The translations under genes were made by a program, and so were the position numbers. A stretch of 64,000 bases of DNA from positions 1,054,001 to 1,118,000 of the forward strand of contig NZ_QHKX01000001.1 of NCBI RefSeq assembly GCF_003194625.1, in the 5' to 3' direction. The notes beneath the pieces were generated by a model, which did no database searches, was not told the origin of the DNA, and worked only from the letters and a program-made list of their open reading frames with translations. Within the stretch, counting starts at the first letter, position 1. Each line of letters starts with the position of its first letter. This document shows, one piece after another, positions 26,038-35,628 of the stretch. This DNA comes from Nocardioides solisilvae (GTDB taxonomy: Bacteria; Actinomycetota; Actinomycetes; Propionibacteriales; Nocardioidaceae).

Positions 26038-27368
26038 CGCGCTACGACACCGCCTACCTGCTCGAGCGGGCCTGGGTCGACGACGCCCTCCACGACGAGG
26101 TGCTGGTCGAGGTCTCGGGCGGCCGGTTCTCCCGCGTCGAGGTCGGCGGACGGGTGGCGCTCGACGCCGACCCCGCGCCCACCCGGCTCGCGGGGATCAC
26201 CCTGCCCGGGCTGGCCAACACCCACAGCCACGCCTTCCACCGGGCGCTGCGCGGCCGCACCCAGCGCGACCGGGGCACCTTCTGGAGCTGGCGGGAGCAG
26301 ATGTACGCCGTCGCCGGACGGATCGACCCCGACGCGATGTTCGAGCTGGCCCGGGCGGTCTACCGCGAGATGGCGGCGGCCGGGATCACGACGGTCGGCG
26401 AGTTCCACTACCTGCACCACCAGGCGGGCGGGACGCCCTACGAGGAGCCCAACCTCATGGGCACCCTGCTCGTCGAGGCGGCCCGCGAGGCCGGGATCCG
26501 GATCACCCTCCTCGACGCCTGCTACCTCGCCGGCGGGTTCGGGGAGCCGCTCGAGGGCGTGCAGCGCCGCTTCGGCGACGGGGACGCCGAGCGCTGGGCG
26601 CTCCGGGTGGAGGCGCTCGCCAAGGGGGTCGCGGGCCGCGACCACGCCCGGGTCGGCGCGGCGATCCACTCGGTGCGGGCCGTCCCCGCCGACCAGCTGC
26701 GGGTGGTCGCCGAGGCCGCCGTCGGGCGGCCCCTCCACGTGCACCTCTCCGAGCAGCCCGCCGAGAACGAGGGCTGCCGGGCGGCGTACGGCGTCTCCCC
26801 GACGCGGCTGCTGCACGACGCCGGGGTGCTGGGACGCGGCACCACCGTCGTCCACGCCACCCACGTCGACGCGTGGGACGTCGCCCTGCTGGGGGTCACC
26901 GGGACCACCGTCTCGCTCTGCCCCACCACGGAGCGCGACCTCGCCGACGGGGTGGGGCCGGCCCTGCGGCTGCACGAGGCGGGCTCCCCGCTGACCCTGG
27001 GCTCTGACAGCCAGGCGGTGGTCGACCTCTTCGAGGAGATGCGCGCCACCGAGCTGCACGAGCGGCTCGCCACCCAGCGCCGCGGGCACTGGCGCGCCGA
27101 GCAGCTGCTCGCGGCCGGGGTCGGCGGGCACGCCAGCCTCGGCTGGGACGACGCCGGGCGGATCGCGGTGGGCCAGCGCGCCGACCTGGTCACCGTCGAC
27201 AGCCGCAGCGTCCGCACCGCCGGCACCGGGGCGGACGCCGGCACCGTCGTCTTCGCCGCGAGCGCCGCCGACGTCACCCACGTGGTCGTCGACGGGTGGG
27301 TGCTCGGGCGCGAGGTCGGGGAGGTCGGCCGCGAGCTCGACGACGTGGTCGGGCGGCTGCTGTCGTGA
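26034..27368 (+). CDS. hutF: formimidoylglutamate deiminase
   Basis: 444 residues from a GTG in the previous stop. An amidohydrolase-fold deaminase: [18 protein letters not shown] gives the paired metal His near 64-66, then [32 protein letters not shown] and [17 protein letters not shown] with the conserved Asp. Converts N-formimino-L-glutamate to N-formyl-L-glutamate plus ammonia (the five-step hut route). Overlaps hutI by GTGA. Confidence 0.9.
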   Translation: MTRYDTAYLLERAWVDDALHDEVLVEVSGGRFSRVEVGGRVALDADPAPTRLAGITLPGLANTHSHAFHRALRGRTQRDRGTFWSWREQMYAVAGRIDPDAMFELARAVYREMAAAGITTVGEFHYLHHQAGGTPYEEPNLMGTLLVEAAREAGIRITLLDACYLAGGFGEPLEGVQRRFGDGDAERWALRVEALAKGVAGRDHARVGAAIHSVRAVPADQLRVVAEAAVGRPLHVHLSEQPAENEGCRAAYGVSPTRLLHDAGVLGRGTTVVHATHVDAWDVALLGVTGTTVSLCPTTERDLADGVGPALRLHEAGSPLTLGSDSQAVVDLFEEMRATELHERLATQRRGHWRAEQLLAAGVGGHASLGWDDAGRIAVGQRADLVTVDSRSVRTAGTGADAGTVVFAASAADVTHVVVDGWVLGREVGEVGRELDDVVGRLLS

Positions 27369-28537
27369 CGGCGACCCTGCTCACCGGGATCGCCGAGCTG
27401 GCCACCTGCGACCCCGCCCGCGACGGGCTGCTGGGGCTCGTCGGGCACGCCGCGCTCGTGGTGGAGGGCGACCGGGTCGCCTGGGTGGGGGAGGCCGCGG
27501 TGGCGCCGGCCGCCGACCAGGCGGTCGACCTGGGCGGCCGGGCCGTCCTGCCCGGCTTCGTCGACTCCCACACCCACCTGGTGCACGCCGGCGACCGCGC
27601 CGCGGAGTTCGAGGCCCGGATGGCGGGGCGCCCCTACGCCGCGGGCGGCATCCGCACCACCGTCGCGGCCACCCGCGCCGCCACCGACGAGCAGCTCACC
27701 GCGCAGGTCGGGCGGCTGGTGGCCGAGATGCGCCGGCAGGGGACGACCACGGTCGAGGTCAAGAGCGGCTACGGGCTCACCGTGCACGACGAGGCCCGCA
27801 GCCTGGCCGTCGCGCGGGCGTTCACCGAGGAGACCACCTTCCTGGGCGCCCACGTCGTGCCCGACGACGCGGACGGGTCGCCGGGCGACCCCGCGGCGTA
27901 CGTCGAGCTGGTCACCGGCCCGATGCTGGCCGCGGCGGCGCCGTGGGCGAGGTGGGTCGACGCCTTCTGCGAGGAGGGCGCCTTCGACGCCGACCAGGCC
28001 CGGGCGGTGCTGGCGGCCGGGGCGGCGGCCGGGCTGCGCGGGCGGCTGCACGCCAACCAGCTCACGTACGGCGCGGGGGTGCGGCTGGCCTGCGAGCTGG
28101 GGCTGGCGGCGGTCGACCACTGCACCTTCCTCGCCGACGCCGACGTCGCCGCCCTGGCGGACTCCGGGACCGTCGCCACCCTGTTGCCGGGGGTGGAGTT
28201 CTCGACCCGTCAGCCCTTCCCGGAAGCCCGCCGGCTGCTCGACGCGGGGGTCCGGGTGGCGCTGGCCAGCGACTGCAACCCGGGCTCGTCGTACACCTCC
28301 TCGATGCCGTTCTGCGTGGCCCTGGCGGTCCGGGAGATGGGGATGACCCCCGCCGAGGCGGTGCACGCGGCCACCGCCGGCGGGGCCGCGGCCCTGGACC
28401 GCGACGACGTGGGCGCGCTGGTGGTGGGCGCGCGGGCCGACCTGGCGGTCCTCGACGCGCCGTCCCACGTCCACCTCGCCTACCGGCCCGGGGTCCCGCT
28501 CGTGGCGGCCACCTGGGTGGGCGGGCGGCCGGCCTGA
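27365..28537 (+). CDS. hutI: imidazolonepropionase
   Basis: 390 residues. Opens the imidazolone ring of 4-imidazolone-5-propionate to give N-formimino-glutamate. Metal-site [16 protein letters not shown] with His69 and His71; substrate-contact [58 protein letters not shown]. It directly supplies the substrate of the HutF encoded upstream. The GTG start overlaps the hutF stop. Confidence 0.92.
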   Translation: MTATLLTGIAELATCDPARDGLLGLVGHAALVVEGDRVAWVGEAAVAPAADQAVDLGGRAVLPGFVDSHTHLVHAGDRAAEFEARMAGRPYAAGGIRTTVAATRAATDEQLTAQVGRLVAEMRRQGTTTVEVKSGYGLTVHDEARSLAVARAFTEETTFLGAHVVPDDADGSPGDPAAYVELVTGPMLAAAAPWARWVDAFCEEGAFDADQARAVLAAGAAAGLRGRLHANQLTYGAGVRLACELGLAAVDHCTFLADADVAALADSGTVATLLPGVEFSTRQPFPEARRLLDAGVRVALASDCNPGSSYTSSMPFCVALAVREMGMTPAEAVHAATAGGAAALDRDDVGALVVGARADLAVLDAPSHVHLAYRPGVPLVAATWVGGRPA

Positions 28538-28584
28538 GGTACCCGGAGCGGCCTGAGGTACCCGGGGGCGACCTGAGGTAGCCG
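28533..28584. repeat. three tandem CCTGAGGTA repeats
   Basis: CCTGAGGTACCCGG, CCTGAGGTACCCGG and a third copy CCTGAGGTAGCCGG start at 28533, 28552 and 28572, spaced 19-20 bp. The first includes the hutI stop codon. Regular helical-turn-like spacing suggests stacked binding sites or a slipped duplication. Confidence 0.7.
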
Positions 28585-28642
28585 GCGCCGCGGACCGGGA
28601 CGCCGGACCGCGGCATTCGTCCGATGTGCGCGGCTACCTCAG
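28573..28642. repeat. inverted repeat CTGAGGTAGCCG ... CGGCTACCTCAG
   Basis: A perfect 12-bp inverted pair (28573-28584 and 28631-28642), 46 bp apart, just before the small gene at 28684. The left arm is the third copy of the tandem repeat. It could form a stem in RNA or be two operator half-sites. Confidence 0.65.
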
Positions 28643-28683
28643 CGGAGCAACGTCTTCCTCACGACACGAGGAAGGGAACCGAG

Positions 28684-28833
28684 ATGTTCGACCAGGAGTT
28701 CATCCGCACCGAGACCGACTACCGCACCGACCGGGTCCGCCGCGCGTGGGCGCCGCGCCGGGGGCAGCGCGGCCGAGGCCGGGCCGCCCGCCGCTGGCAG
28801 GGGCCGATGCGCGGCGCCGACGAGATGCGCTGA
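28684..28833 (+). CDS. small basic hypothetical protein
   Basis: 49 residues starting MFDQEFIRTETDYRTDR. ATG was chosen because AGGAAGGGAACC lies just upstream. The middle is very Arg-rich (RRGQRGRGRAARRWQG). No family recognised; possibly a nucleic-acid-binding microprotein. It sits between the repeat cluster and the LuxR regulator, about 95 bp before it. Confidence 0.5.
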   Translation: MFDQEFIRTETDYRTDRVRRAWAPRRGQRGRGRAARRWQGPMRGADEMR

Positions 28834-28927
28834 CGAGGTCCGCCGAGTGGCTGGCCCCGCGCCCGCGGCTCCCGTCCGCCCCTCGGGGCGGGCGGGAAAT
28901 GCCGCGACCGCGTCGGCGGGGCACGAC

Positions 28928-31915
28928 ATGATGGACGACGTGTCCCACCGCAGCGTCGAGATGGTCGGCCGCGAGGCGGAGCTGGCGGAGCTGTGCGCCC
29001 GGCTCGGCCTCGCGGGGCCCGACGCGCCCGGGCGCCCCGGCGGGGGCTCCCCGGCCGTGCTGCTGGGCGGCGACGCCGGGGTCGGCAAGACCCGGCTGCT
29101 GACCGAGCTGCGCGACCGGGCCGTGGCCGCGGGCTGGCGGGTCGTGGCGGGCCACTGCCTCGACCTGTCGGAGTCGGCGCTGCCCTACCTGCCGTTCTCC
29201 GAGGTCCTGGGCCGGCTGTCGGCCGCCCTGCCCGAGGTGGTCGAGGCGACCACCGCCGACCGTCCGGTGCTGCGCCGGCTCCAGCCGGGCCGTCGGGTGC
29301 GGGCCGGCGGCGACACCGGGGTCGAGGGGGCGCTGGAGCGCGGCGACCTCTACGAGGCGGTCCACGTGCTGCTCGACCGGGCCTCGGCCGACCGGCCGCT
29401 GCTGGTCGTCGTCGAGGACGCGCACTGGGCCGACCAGTCGACCCGCGACCTGCTCGGCTTCCTCTTCGCCCGGAGCTTCGAGGGCCGGGTCGCGCTGGTC
29501 GTCTCCTACCGGGTCGACGACCTCCACCGGCGCCACCCGCTGCGCCGCCAGGTGGCCGAGTGGTCCCGGCTCCGGGTGGAGCGGATGCTGCTGGAGCCCC
29601 TCGACGCGGTGGCCGTGCGCCGCCTCGTCCACGCCCTGCACCCCGACCCGATCACCGACTCCGACGTCGACGACATCGTGGCCCGGGCCGAGGGCAACGC
29701 CTTCTTCGTCGAGGAGCTCGTCGGCGCCACCTGGGCCACCGGCGGGGTGCCGTCCGACCTCGCCGACCTGCTCCTGGTCCGGCTCGACGGCCTCGACGAC
29801 GCCACCCAGGAGGTGGTCCGGACCGCGGCGGTCGCCGGCCGCCGGGTCGGCCACGACCTGCTCGCCGCCGTCTCGGGGCTCGACGAGCGGGCGCTGGAGG
29901 AGTCCCTGCGGACGGCGGTCGAGCGGCACGTGCTCGAGGCCGGCCGGGACGGCACCTACTCCTTCCGGCACGCGCTGCTCGCCGAGGCGGTCTACGACGA
30001 CCTCCTGCCCGGCGAGCGGGTGCGCCGCCACGCGGCGTACGCCCGGGTGCTGGGGGCGGGGCTGGCCCCGGGCAGCTCCGCCGAGCTGGCCCGGCACGCG
30101 CGGCTCGGCCAGGACCTGGCCACCGCGCTGCGCGCGAGCGTCGAGGCCGGGGCCGCCGCGATGCAGGTCGGCGGGCCCGACGAGGCCGTCCAGCACTACC
30201 TGCTCGCCCTCGAGCTCGCCGCCGACCCGGGGCTGGTGGCCGGGCTGGAGGCCGAGGTCGGGGTCGGCCACGCCGACCTCGTGCTGCGCGCCTGCGACGC
30301 CCTCACCAGCGCCGGCCACGCCCAGCGGGCGCAGGCGCTGCTCCGCTCGACGCTGGCCGACCTGCCACCCGGGATCGACGACGTCGACCGCGGCCGCCTC
30401 CTCTCCCAGCTGGCGCTCGCCGTCGGCCAGCTGGAGGAGGCCGACGACGAGCTCGCGATGATCCGCGAGGCGGTCGACCTGGTCGCCGCGGGCAGCGAGG
30501 CGCAGCAGGTCCGCACCCACGCCATCTTCGCCCGGATCCTCGTGGAGCACCGGCTCGAGGAGGAGGCGCGGGAGGTCGGCAGCGCGGCGCTCGCGATGAC
30601 GCAGCGCCTCGACCTGCCGCGGCTCAGCGCCGACATCCTCACCACCCTGGCCGGGCTCCAGCAGCACCACCTCGGCGACGACGTGGTCGAGTCGATGCGC
30701 GAGGTGATCAGCCAGGCGCGGGCCAGCGGCGCGGTCAAGGCCGAGATGCGCGGCCACTACACCCTCGGCCGGATCCACCAGGACCGCGGCGAGCTGGAGG
30801 AGGCGATCCCGCTCTTCGACGCCGGGCTGGCGCTGGGTCGCCGGGTCGGCCTGCGCTGGGCGCCGTACTCCTTCGACGCGCTCGTGATGGCGAGCGGGGC
30901 GCGCTTCGTGCTGGGCCGCTGGGAGGAGGTGCTGGCGGCCGCCCGGCAGTCGCGGCAGGCGCCGTCGCCGGTGCTGGCCGCGACCCTCGACGCGTGGGGC
31001 GCCGCCGTGGGGGCCGCCCGCGGCACCGAGGGGACCGCCGAGCGGCTCGCCCGGCTGCGGGAGTTCTGGGGCCAGGACGGGCTCGTCGCGCTGCACGCCG
31101 CCGGCGCCGAGCTGGAGCTCGCCGGGCAGGCCGGCGACGCGGAGGCGGCCCTGGCCACCTACGCCCGCGTCGTCGACCAGCTGGGCCGGCTGTGGCGGGA
31201 GCTCTTCCAGGGCCGGCTGCGGCTGGCCGCCCAGGTCCTCGGGGTGCTCGGCACGGCGGCCGCCCGGCAGTCGTCGGCCGAGCGTGCCGCCCACCGGGAG
31301 ACCGCCGACCGGCTCCTCGACGACGGGCGCCGGGTGCTCGACTACCTGCACGACGAGGGCCTGGCCTACGGCCAGGAGACCCGGGCGTGGGCCGTGCGGC
31401 TGGAGGCCGAGCACCTGCGCTGGCGGTGGCTCGCGCAGGTGGACCCGCCCGGGTGCGCCGAGATGCTCGAGGCGTGGCGGCGGGCCGAGGAGCAGCTCGC
31501 CGCCTACGGCCACGTGCACGAGCTGGCCCGGGTCCGGCTGCGGTTCGTCCAGCTGCACCGGCAGGAGGGCGACCTGGAGCGCGCCCGCGAGGTCGCGGCG
31601 CAGGTGCGCGAGGCCGCCGAGCAGCTCGGGGCGCGGCCGCTCCTCGACGAGCTCCTGACGCTGGGGGAGGTCCCGCAGGGCGCGGGAGCGGCCGGCCGAC
31701 CGGAGCCCGGCGCGGCGCCCGACCCGCTGACCCCGCGGGAGCGGGAGATCCTCGCCCTGGTCGCCGAGGGGCGGAGCAACGGCGAGATCGGCAAGCAGCT
31801 CTTCATCGCCACCAAGACCGCCAGCGTCCACGTCTCCAACATCCTCGGCAAGCTGGGGGCGTCGTCGCGGACCGAGGCCGCGGCCGTCGCCCGGCGCAGG
31901 GGGCTGCTGCCCTGA
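28928..31915 (+). CDS. large LuxR-family (LAL-type) transcriptional regulator
   Basis: About 995 residues from ATG 28928; an earlier GTG would add 27. N-terminal AAA/STAND ATPase: EMVGREAELAEL, Walker A GGDAGVGKTRLL (about residue 50), Walker B LLVVVEDAHWAD. A long helical TPR-like middle (about 370-900) follows. The C-terminal 65 residues are a LuxR/GerE helix-turn-helix: LTPREREILALVAEGRSNGEIGKQL, then VHVSNILGKLG. LAL regulators usually activate catabolic or secondary-metabolism genes after binding an inducer. No obvious target gene adjoins it. Confidence 0.88.
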   Translation: MMDDVSHRSVEMVGREAELAELCARLGLAGPDAPGRPGGGSPAVLLGGDAGVGKTRLLTELRDRAVAAGWRVVAGHCLDLSESALPYLPFSEVLGRLSAALPEVVEATTADRPVLRRLQPGRRVRAGGDTGVEGALERGDLYEAVHVLLDRASADRPLLVVVEDAHWADQSTRDLLGFLFARSFEGRVALVVSYRVDDLHRRHPLRRQVAEWSRLRVERMLLEPLDAVAVRRLVHALHPDPITDSDVDDIVARAEGNAFFVEELVGATWATGGVPSDLADLLLVRLDGLDDATQEVVRTAAVAGRRVGHDLLAAVSGLDERALEESLRTAVERHVLEAGRDGTYSFRHALLAEAVYDDLLPGERVRRHAAYARVLGAGLAPGSSAELARHARLGQDLATALRASVEAGAAAMQVGGPDEAVQHYLLALELAADPGLVAGLEAEVGVGHADLVLRACDALTSAGHAQRAQALLRSTLADLPPGIDDVDRGRLLSQLALAVGQLEEADDELAMIREAVDLVAAGSEAQQVRTHAIFARILVEHRLEEEAREVGSAALAMTQRLDLPRLSADILTTLAGLQQHHLGDDVVESMREVISQARASGAVKAEMRGHYTLGRIHQDRGELEEAIPLFDAGLALGRRVGLRWAPYSFDALVMASGARFVLGRWEEVLAAARQSRQAPSPVLAATLDAWGAAVGAARGTEGTAERLARLREFWGQDGLVALHAAGAELELAGQAGDAEAALATYARVVDQLGRLWRELFQGRLRLAAQVLGVLGTAAARQSSAERAAHRETADRLLDDGRRVLDYLHDEGLAYGQETRAWAVRLEAEHLRWRWLAQVDPPGCAEMLEAWRRAEEQLAAYGHVHELARVRLRFVQLHRQEGDLERAREVAAQVREAAEQLGARPLLDELLTLGEVPQGAGAAGRPEPGAAPDPLTPREREILALVAEGRSNGEIGKQLFIATKTASVHVSNILGKLGASSRTEAAAVARRRGLLP

Positions 31916-31943
31916 CGGGCGGAGGGCTGCTGCCCTGACGGGC
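31901..31943. repeat. 23-bp tandem duplication over the regulator's stop codon
   Basis: GGGCTGCTGCCCTGACGGGC occurs at 31901-31920 and again at 31924-31943. The first copy encodes the last residues and stop of the LuxR gene. Looks like a recent slippage or unequal exchange event. Confidence 0.8.
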
Positions 31944-31966
31944 CGCGCGTCGGGCAGACTCGAGGG

Positions 31967-32866
31967 GTGAGCACCGCCCTTCCGGACCAGTCGCACGACC
32001 CGACGTTCCGCTGCTCCGGCGCCAGCCGGGCTGACGGCGAGGCGCTGGCCGGCACCGCGCCGACCGAGCGGGCCTTCCTGCTCGTCGAGCACGCCGGCGC
32101 CTGGGGCCGCCAGGCGGTCGCCGACAGCCGGCTGCCGGCCCCCGTCAAGCAGCGCCTGGCCGACCTGGCGGGGGTCCGGGTCATGCTCGTCCGCCGCCAC
32201 GGCGGGATCTCCGGCCCGGGGGTCCGGGTCTTCACCGTCTTGGTCGAGCCCGACCGGGTGAGCATCGAGACGACCGTGCTCGACGACCCGGAGCAGCTGC
32301 TCGACCTCGACACCGCGGCGCTGGCCGAGGGCCGCAGCCCCGGCCTCACGCCGTACGACGGGGGGCTGCTGCTGGTCTGCACCAACGGGCGCCGCGACCT
32401 GTGCTGCGCCGAGCTCGGCCGGCCGGTCACCGCCGCGCTGGCCGCCCGCTGGCCCGAGGAGACCTGGGAGACCACCCACCTCGGCGGGCACCGCTTCTCC
32501 GCGACCCTGGTCGACCTCCCCAGCGGCGTGACGCTCGGCCGGCTCGACCCCGAGTCGGCGGTGCTGGCGGTCGAGGAGCTGCGGGCCGGACGCCACCCCG
32601 TCGGCTTCTCCCGGGGCCGGGTGGGGGTCGGGGTCGCCGCCCAGGTCGCCCAGCTGCACGTGGTGGAGGCCACCGGCCTCGACGGGCTCGGCGACGTGGT
32701 CGTCGTCGGCGAGGAGGACGGCGTGGTCCGGCTCACCGTGGACGGAGCGCCCTGGCAGGTCGGCGTGGTCGCCCGGGCCGGGGAGCCGCGGCGGCAGAGC
32801 TGCGCCGACCTGTCCGTGAAGGCGACCACCGTGCACGAGGTCGTGGCATCTGGTCCGACCATGTGA
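31967..32866 (+). CDS. sucrase/ferredoxin-like family protein
   Basis: 299 residues. Thioredoxin-like ferredoxin (Suc_Fer-like) signature: CTNGRRDLCCAELGRPVTAAL (near 138), then TTHLGGHRFSATLVDLPSG. An early FRCSGASR Cys motif is also present. Such proteins may bind a [2Fe-2S] cluster; in vivo role uncertain. Starts 51 bp after the LuxR gene; may be separately transcribed. Confidence 0.82.
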   Translation: MSTALPDQSHDPTFRCSGASRADGEALAGTAPTERAFLLVEHAGAWGRQAVADSRLPAPVKQRLADLAGVRVMLVRRHGGISGPGVRVFTVLVEPDRVSIETTVLDDPEQLLDLDTAALAEGRSPGLTPYDGGLLLVCTNGRRDLCCAELGRPVTAALAARWPEETWETTHLGGHRFSATLVDLPSGVTLGRLDPESAVLAVEELRAGRHPVGFSRGRVGVGVAAQVAQLHVVEATGLDGLGDVVVVGEEDGVVRLTVDGAPWQVGVVARAGEPRRQSCADLSVKATTVHEVVASGPTM

Positions 32867-32940
32867 CCCACGCCCGCCGAGGTGGAAGAATGGCCGGCGG
32901 CCCGCGCCCGGCGGGTCACGCGGAGGAGCAGGAGCACCAG

Positions 32941-33522
32941 GTGGCCGACCGTCCCACGTCCGAGGAGCGTCCCGTCCTCACCGGGCTGATCGCGCTCGGC
33001 GGCGTGGCCCTGGTGGTCGGCGTGCTGGCCGGCGTCATGGTCCTGGTCGGCACCAAGATGCTCGGCCTCGGCGGCGGGGACGGCGACTCCACGGCGGCCG
33101 CGACCTCGGGCGAGACGCTGACGCTGCCGGAGTTCTCCGAGACCGCCGGCCCCAGCGGCCCCCAGATCACCCTCGACCCCAACGGACCGACGCCCACCGG
33201 CACCGCGCCGGCCCTGCCCCAGGAGTCGGTCTCGGAGACCCCCGAGCCCGAGAAGGCGATCACCCTCACCGCCGGCCAGTCGGCGGTCGGCGCGATGCAG
33301 CAGATCGACCTCGCCGGCACCTACGCCCAGGGCGGCGGCGCGATCCTCCAGGTGCAGCGCTTCGAGAACGGGCAGTGGAACGACTTCCCCGTCACCGTCT
33401 CGGTCACGGGGGAGAGCTTCGGGACCTACGTGATGACCGGCCAGACGGGGGAGAACAAGTTCCGCGTCGTCGACTCCGAGAGCGGGCTGGAGTCCAACGA
33501 GGTCGTCGTCCAGGTCGGCTGA
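32941..33522 (+). CDS. membrane-anchored hypothetical protein
   Basis: 193 residues from a GTG with GGAGCACCAG upstream; an in-frame ATG at 32890 is possible but has a poorer ribosome site. One transmembrane helix (about 15-42, LIALGGVALVVGVLAGVMVLVG), then a Thr/Pro/Ser-rich linker (about 55-105) and a C-terminal beta-sandwich-like domain (AGTYAQGGGAILQVQRFENGQWNDF... TGENKFRVVDSESG). The domain probably lies outside the membrane. Function unknown. Confidence 0.7.
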   Translation: MADRPTSEERPVLTGLIALGGVALVVGVLAGVMVLVGTKMLGLGGGDGDSTAAATSGETLTLPEFSETAGPSGPQITLDPNGPTPTGTAPALPQESVSETPEPEKAITLTAGQSAVGAMQQIDLAGTYAQGGGAILQVQRFENGQWNDFPVTVSVTGESFGTYVMTGQTGENKFRVVDSESGLESNEVVVQVG

Positions 33523-33532
33523 CCGCCGCGGG

Positions 33533-34741
33533 TCAGCCGCGGAGCCGGCCGGCCTCGAGCCTGGCCGTCCAGTGGCCGACCCAGGCGCTGCCGGCGAGCA
33601 TCAGCACGCCGATCGCGACGCTCGCCGTCGCGAGGGGGACCAGCGCGGCCGCGGCGCTCACCAGCAGCGGGCCGCCGCTCACCCCGAGGTCGCCGCAGAG
33701 CCGCCACGCGCCGAGGTACTGCGCCCGCCCCTCGACCGGGGCGGTGTCGGCGCCCAGGGTCATGACGATCCCCGACCCCAGCCCGTTGCCCGCCGCCATC
33801 AGCACCATCACGGCGGTCACCGACCAGGTGGCGGTGGCGAGCGGGAGGAGCAGGCACGCCAGCGCCGCCGAGGCGACCACCGGGACCGCCACCACCGTGC
33901 GGCCGCGGGTGTCCATCAGCCAGCCGCCCGGCAGGAAGAAGGCGACGTCGACCGCGGCGGCGACCGCGAAGACCAGCGACGTGGTGCTCGCCGACATCCC
34001 CACGTGGTCGGCCCACAGCGGGAAGACCGCCTGGCGGAGGGCGCGGCTGGCGCTGATCACCACGACGGCGACCCCCACGGTGGCCAGGACCCGCCGGTGG
34101 GCGACGATCACCGCCCGCACCGAGAGGTGTCCGGTCTCCCTGGCCCGCGCGCGGGAGTCGGAGCCCAGGTCGGGCATCAGCCGCGCGAGCAGGGCGGCGG
34201 CCAGCGCGGTGGCCGCCGACAGCACGAACGCCGCCCGCAGGTCGGTGAGGTGGATCAGCCCGGCGCCCAGCAGTGGGCCGACGAGGATCCCGATCCGGTG
34301 GCTGCCGCCGAGCGCCGACATCGCCCGCGCCCGGTGCGCGAGCGGGACCACGTCGATCATGTAGCCCTGGCGCGCCATCATGAAGGTCGTCCACGCCATC
34401 CCGCTCACCGTCACCGCGGCCGCCAGCCCGAGCCAGGTGGTGGTGAGGGCGGCGGCGGTCATCGCCGCGGCGTCGACCACCCCGGCCAGGACGAGCGCCC
34501 GCCGCTCGCCGATCCGGGCGACCAGGGCGCCGACGGGGAGCGCGGTGAGCAGGCTGCCGACGCCGAGCAGGGCCACGACCAGGGCGGCGGTCGGCACGTC
34601 GGCGCCGAGGTCGCGGGCGTGCAGCGCCAGCACGGGGAGCACCGCACCGTGGCCGACCGAGTTCACGACCGTGGGCCCGTACGCCGTCAGGGCGACGTCG
34701 CGGAGGCGGAAGTCGGCGTCGGGCACCGGGCGATTGTTCAC
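33533..34741 (-). CDS. major facilitator superfamily transporter
   Basis: 402 residues, about 12 transmembrane helices with the MFS loop motif near 75-90 (VARIGERRALVLAG) and a second half starting near 205. DHA1-like drug-exporter shape; substrate unknown. The GTG start overlaps the stop of the upstream LamG gene (GTGA), so the two minus-strand genes are coupled. It converges with the gene ending at 33522. Confidence 0.85.
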   Translation of the reverse strand: MNNRPVPDADFRLRDVALTAYGPTVVNSVGHGAVLPVLALHARDLGADVPTAALVVALLGVGSLLTALPVGALVARIGERRALVLAGVVDAAAMTAAALTTTWLGLAAAVTVSGMAWTTFMMARQGYMIDVVPLAHRARAMSALGGSHRIGILVGPLLGAGLIHLTDLRAAFVLSAATALAAALLARLMPDLGSDSRARARETGHLSVRAVIVAHRRVLATVGVAVVVISASRALRQAVFPLWADHVGMSASTTSLVFAVAAAVDVAFFLPGGWLMDTRGRTVVAVPVVASAALACLLLPLATATWSVTAVMVLMAAGNGLGSGIVMTLGADTAPVEGRAQYLGAWRLCGDLGVSGGPLLVSAAAALVPLATASVAIGVLMLAGSAWVGHWTARLEAGRLRG

Positions 34742-35577
34742 CCCTTGCGCAGCTCGATCCAGTCGATCTCGCCGGAGAAGTAGTCACAGGTGATCCGGAC
34801 CGCGTCGCAGGCGCTCTTGCCGCCGACCGAGAGCGGCCGGTCGTTGCGGATCGTCCCGGTCGGGCCCCAGGCCCGCGGCTGGGCGACCCCGTCGACCCAC
34901 ATCTGGACCCACCCGGGGGTGCGGACACACGTGAGCACGTGCCAGCCGGGGGCGAGCCGGGCGCCCTCCTCGAAGCCGGCGAGGTAGCCGGTGCGGGTGC
35001 TGCCGTCGCCACCGCGGAACATGCAGCGGGGGGCCCGCTCGGGGTTCTCCAGCTTCCAGTATCCGCCGGGGGTGTCGCCCTGGCCCTTCTGCAGGAGGTT
35101 GCCGAAGCGGTGCCGGGTCCGGTAGCGGATGGTGAACGCGAACGAGGCGCGGCCCGGGTTGGCCAGCCGGTGCAGCCGGGGGCCCGGCGGCACGAGGTCG
35201 GTGTGGCCGGCGAAGACGCCCGAGTGCGGCTGCACCCAGGGGAAGGAGTGGCGGCGCCCGTCGGTGACGACGTCGGCGCCGACCCGGCCGACCAGCCCGC
35301 CGACCCGGTCGCGGAAGGCGGTCGCGCCGGGCGGCTCGTCGAGGTCGAAGCGGGCCACCAGCCGCAGGTCGGGCGGCAGGGCGTCGAGCATCTCGCCCTG
35401 CTCGTCGGAGCGCCCTGCGCCCGCGCCCGCGTCCGCGTCCGCGTCCGCGCCCGCGCCGCGGCCGGGCGCGAGGCGGTCGAGGACGTCGTACGACGTGACC
35501 GCGGCGCCGACGACGGCCGTCACCGCGAGGACCGCCAGCGCGAGGAGGGCCACGACGAGGCGGCGGGGGAGCGGCAC
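34738..35577 (-). CDS. membrane-anchored LamG-like domain protein
   Basis: 279 residues if begun at the GTG giving MPLPRRLVVALLALAVLAV, a signal/anchor helix. An Ala/Asp/Gly repeat linker (GADADADAGAGAG, about 40-55) leads to a concanavalin/laminin-G-like domain (about 65-279): DLRLVARFDLDEPPG, FTIRYRTRHRFGNLLQKG, GYWKLENPE, HVLTCVRTPGWVQMWVDG. This fold binds glycans or proteins outside the cell. Coupled to the downstream MFS gene. Confidence 0.7.
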   Translation of the reverse strand: MPLPRRLVVALLALAVLAVTAVVGAAVTSYDVLDRLAPGRGAGADADADAGAGAGRSDEQGEMLDALPPDLRLVARFDLDEPPGATAFRDRVGGLVGRVGADVVTDGRRHSFPWVQPHSGVFAGHTDLVPPGPRLHRLANPGRASFAFTIRYRTRHRFGNLLQKGQGDTPGGYWKLENPERAPRCMFRGGDGSTRTGYLAGFEEGARLAPGWHVLTCVRTPGWVQMWVDGVAQPRAWGPTGTIRNDRPLSVGGKSACDAVRITCDYFSGEIDWIELRKG

Positions 35578-35628
35578 CGGGTCACCGTACCGACGAGCGC
35601 GGCCGCGCACGTGGCATCCTCGGGACCC

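Noticed and set aside
28533..28642. Repeat cluster as a CRISPR remnant
   Set aside because: Units are too short (about 14 bp), spacers are only about 5-6 bp and no cas genes are near.
28700..32836. A 1378-codon minus-strand open frame over the LuxR regulator
   Set aside because: Antisense to clear ATPase and helix-turn-helix motifs; composition is that of a shadow frame.
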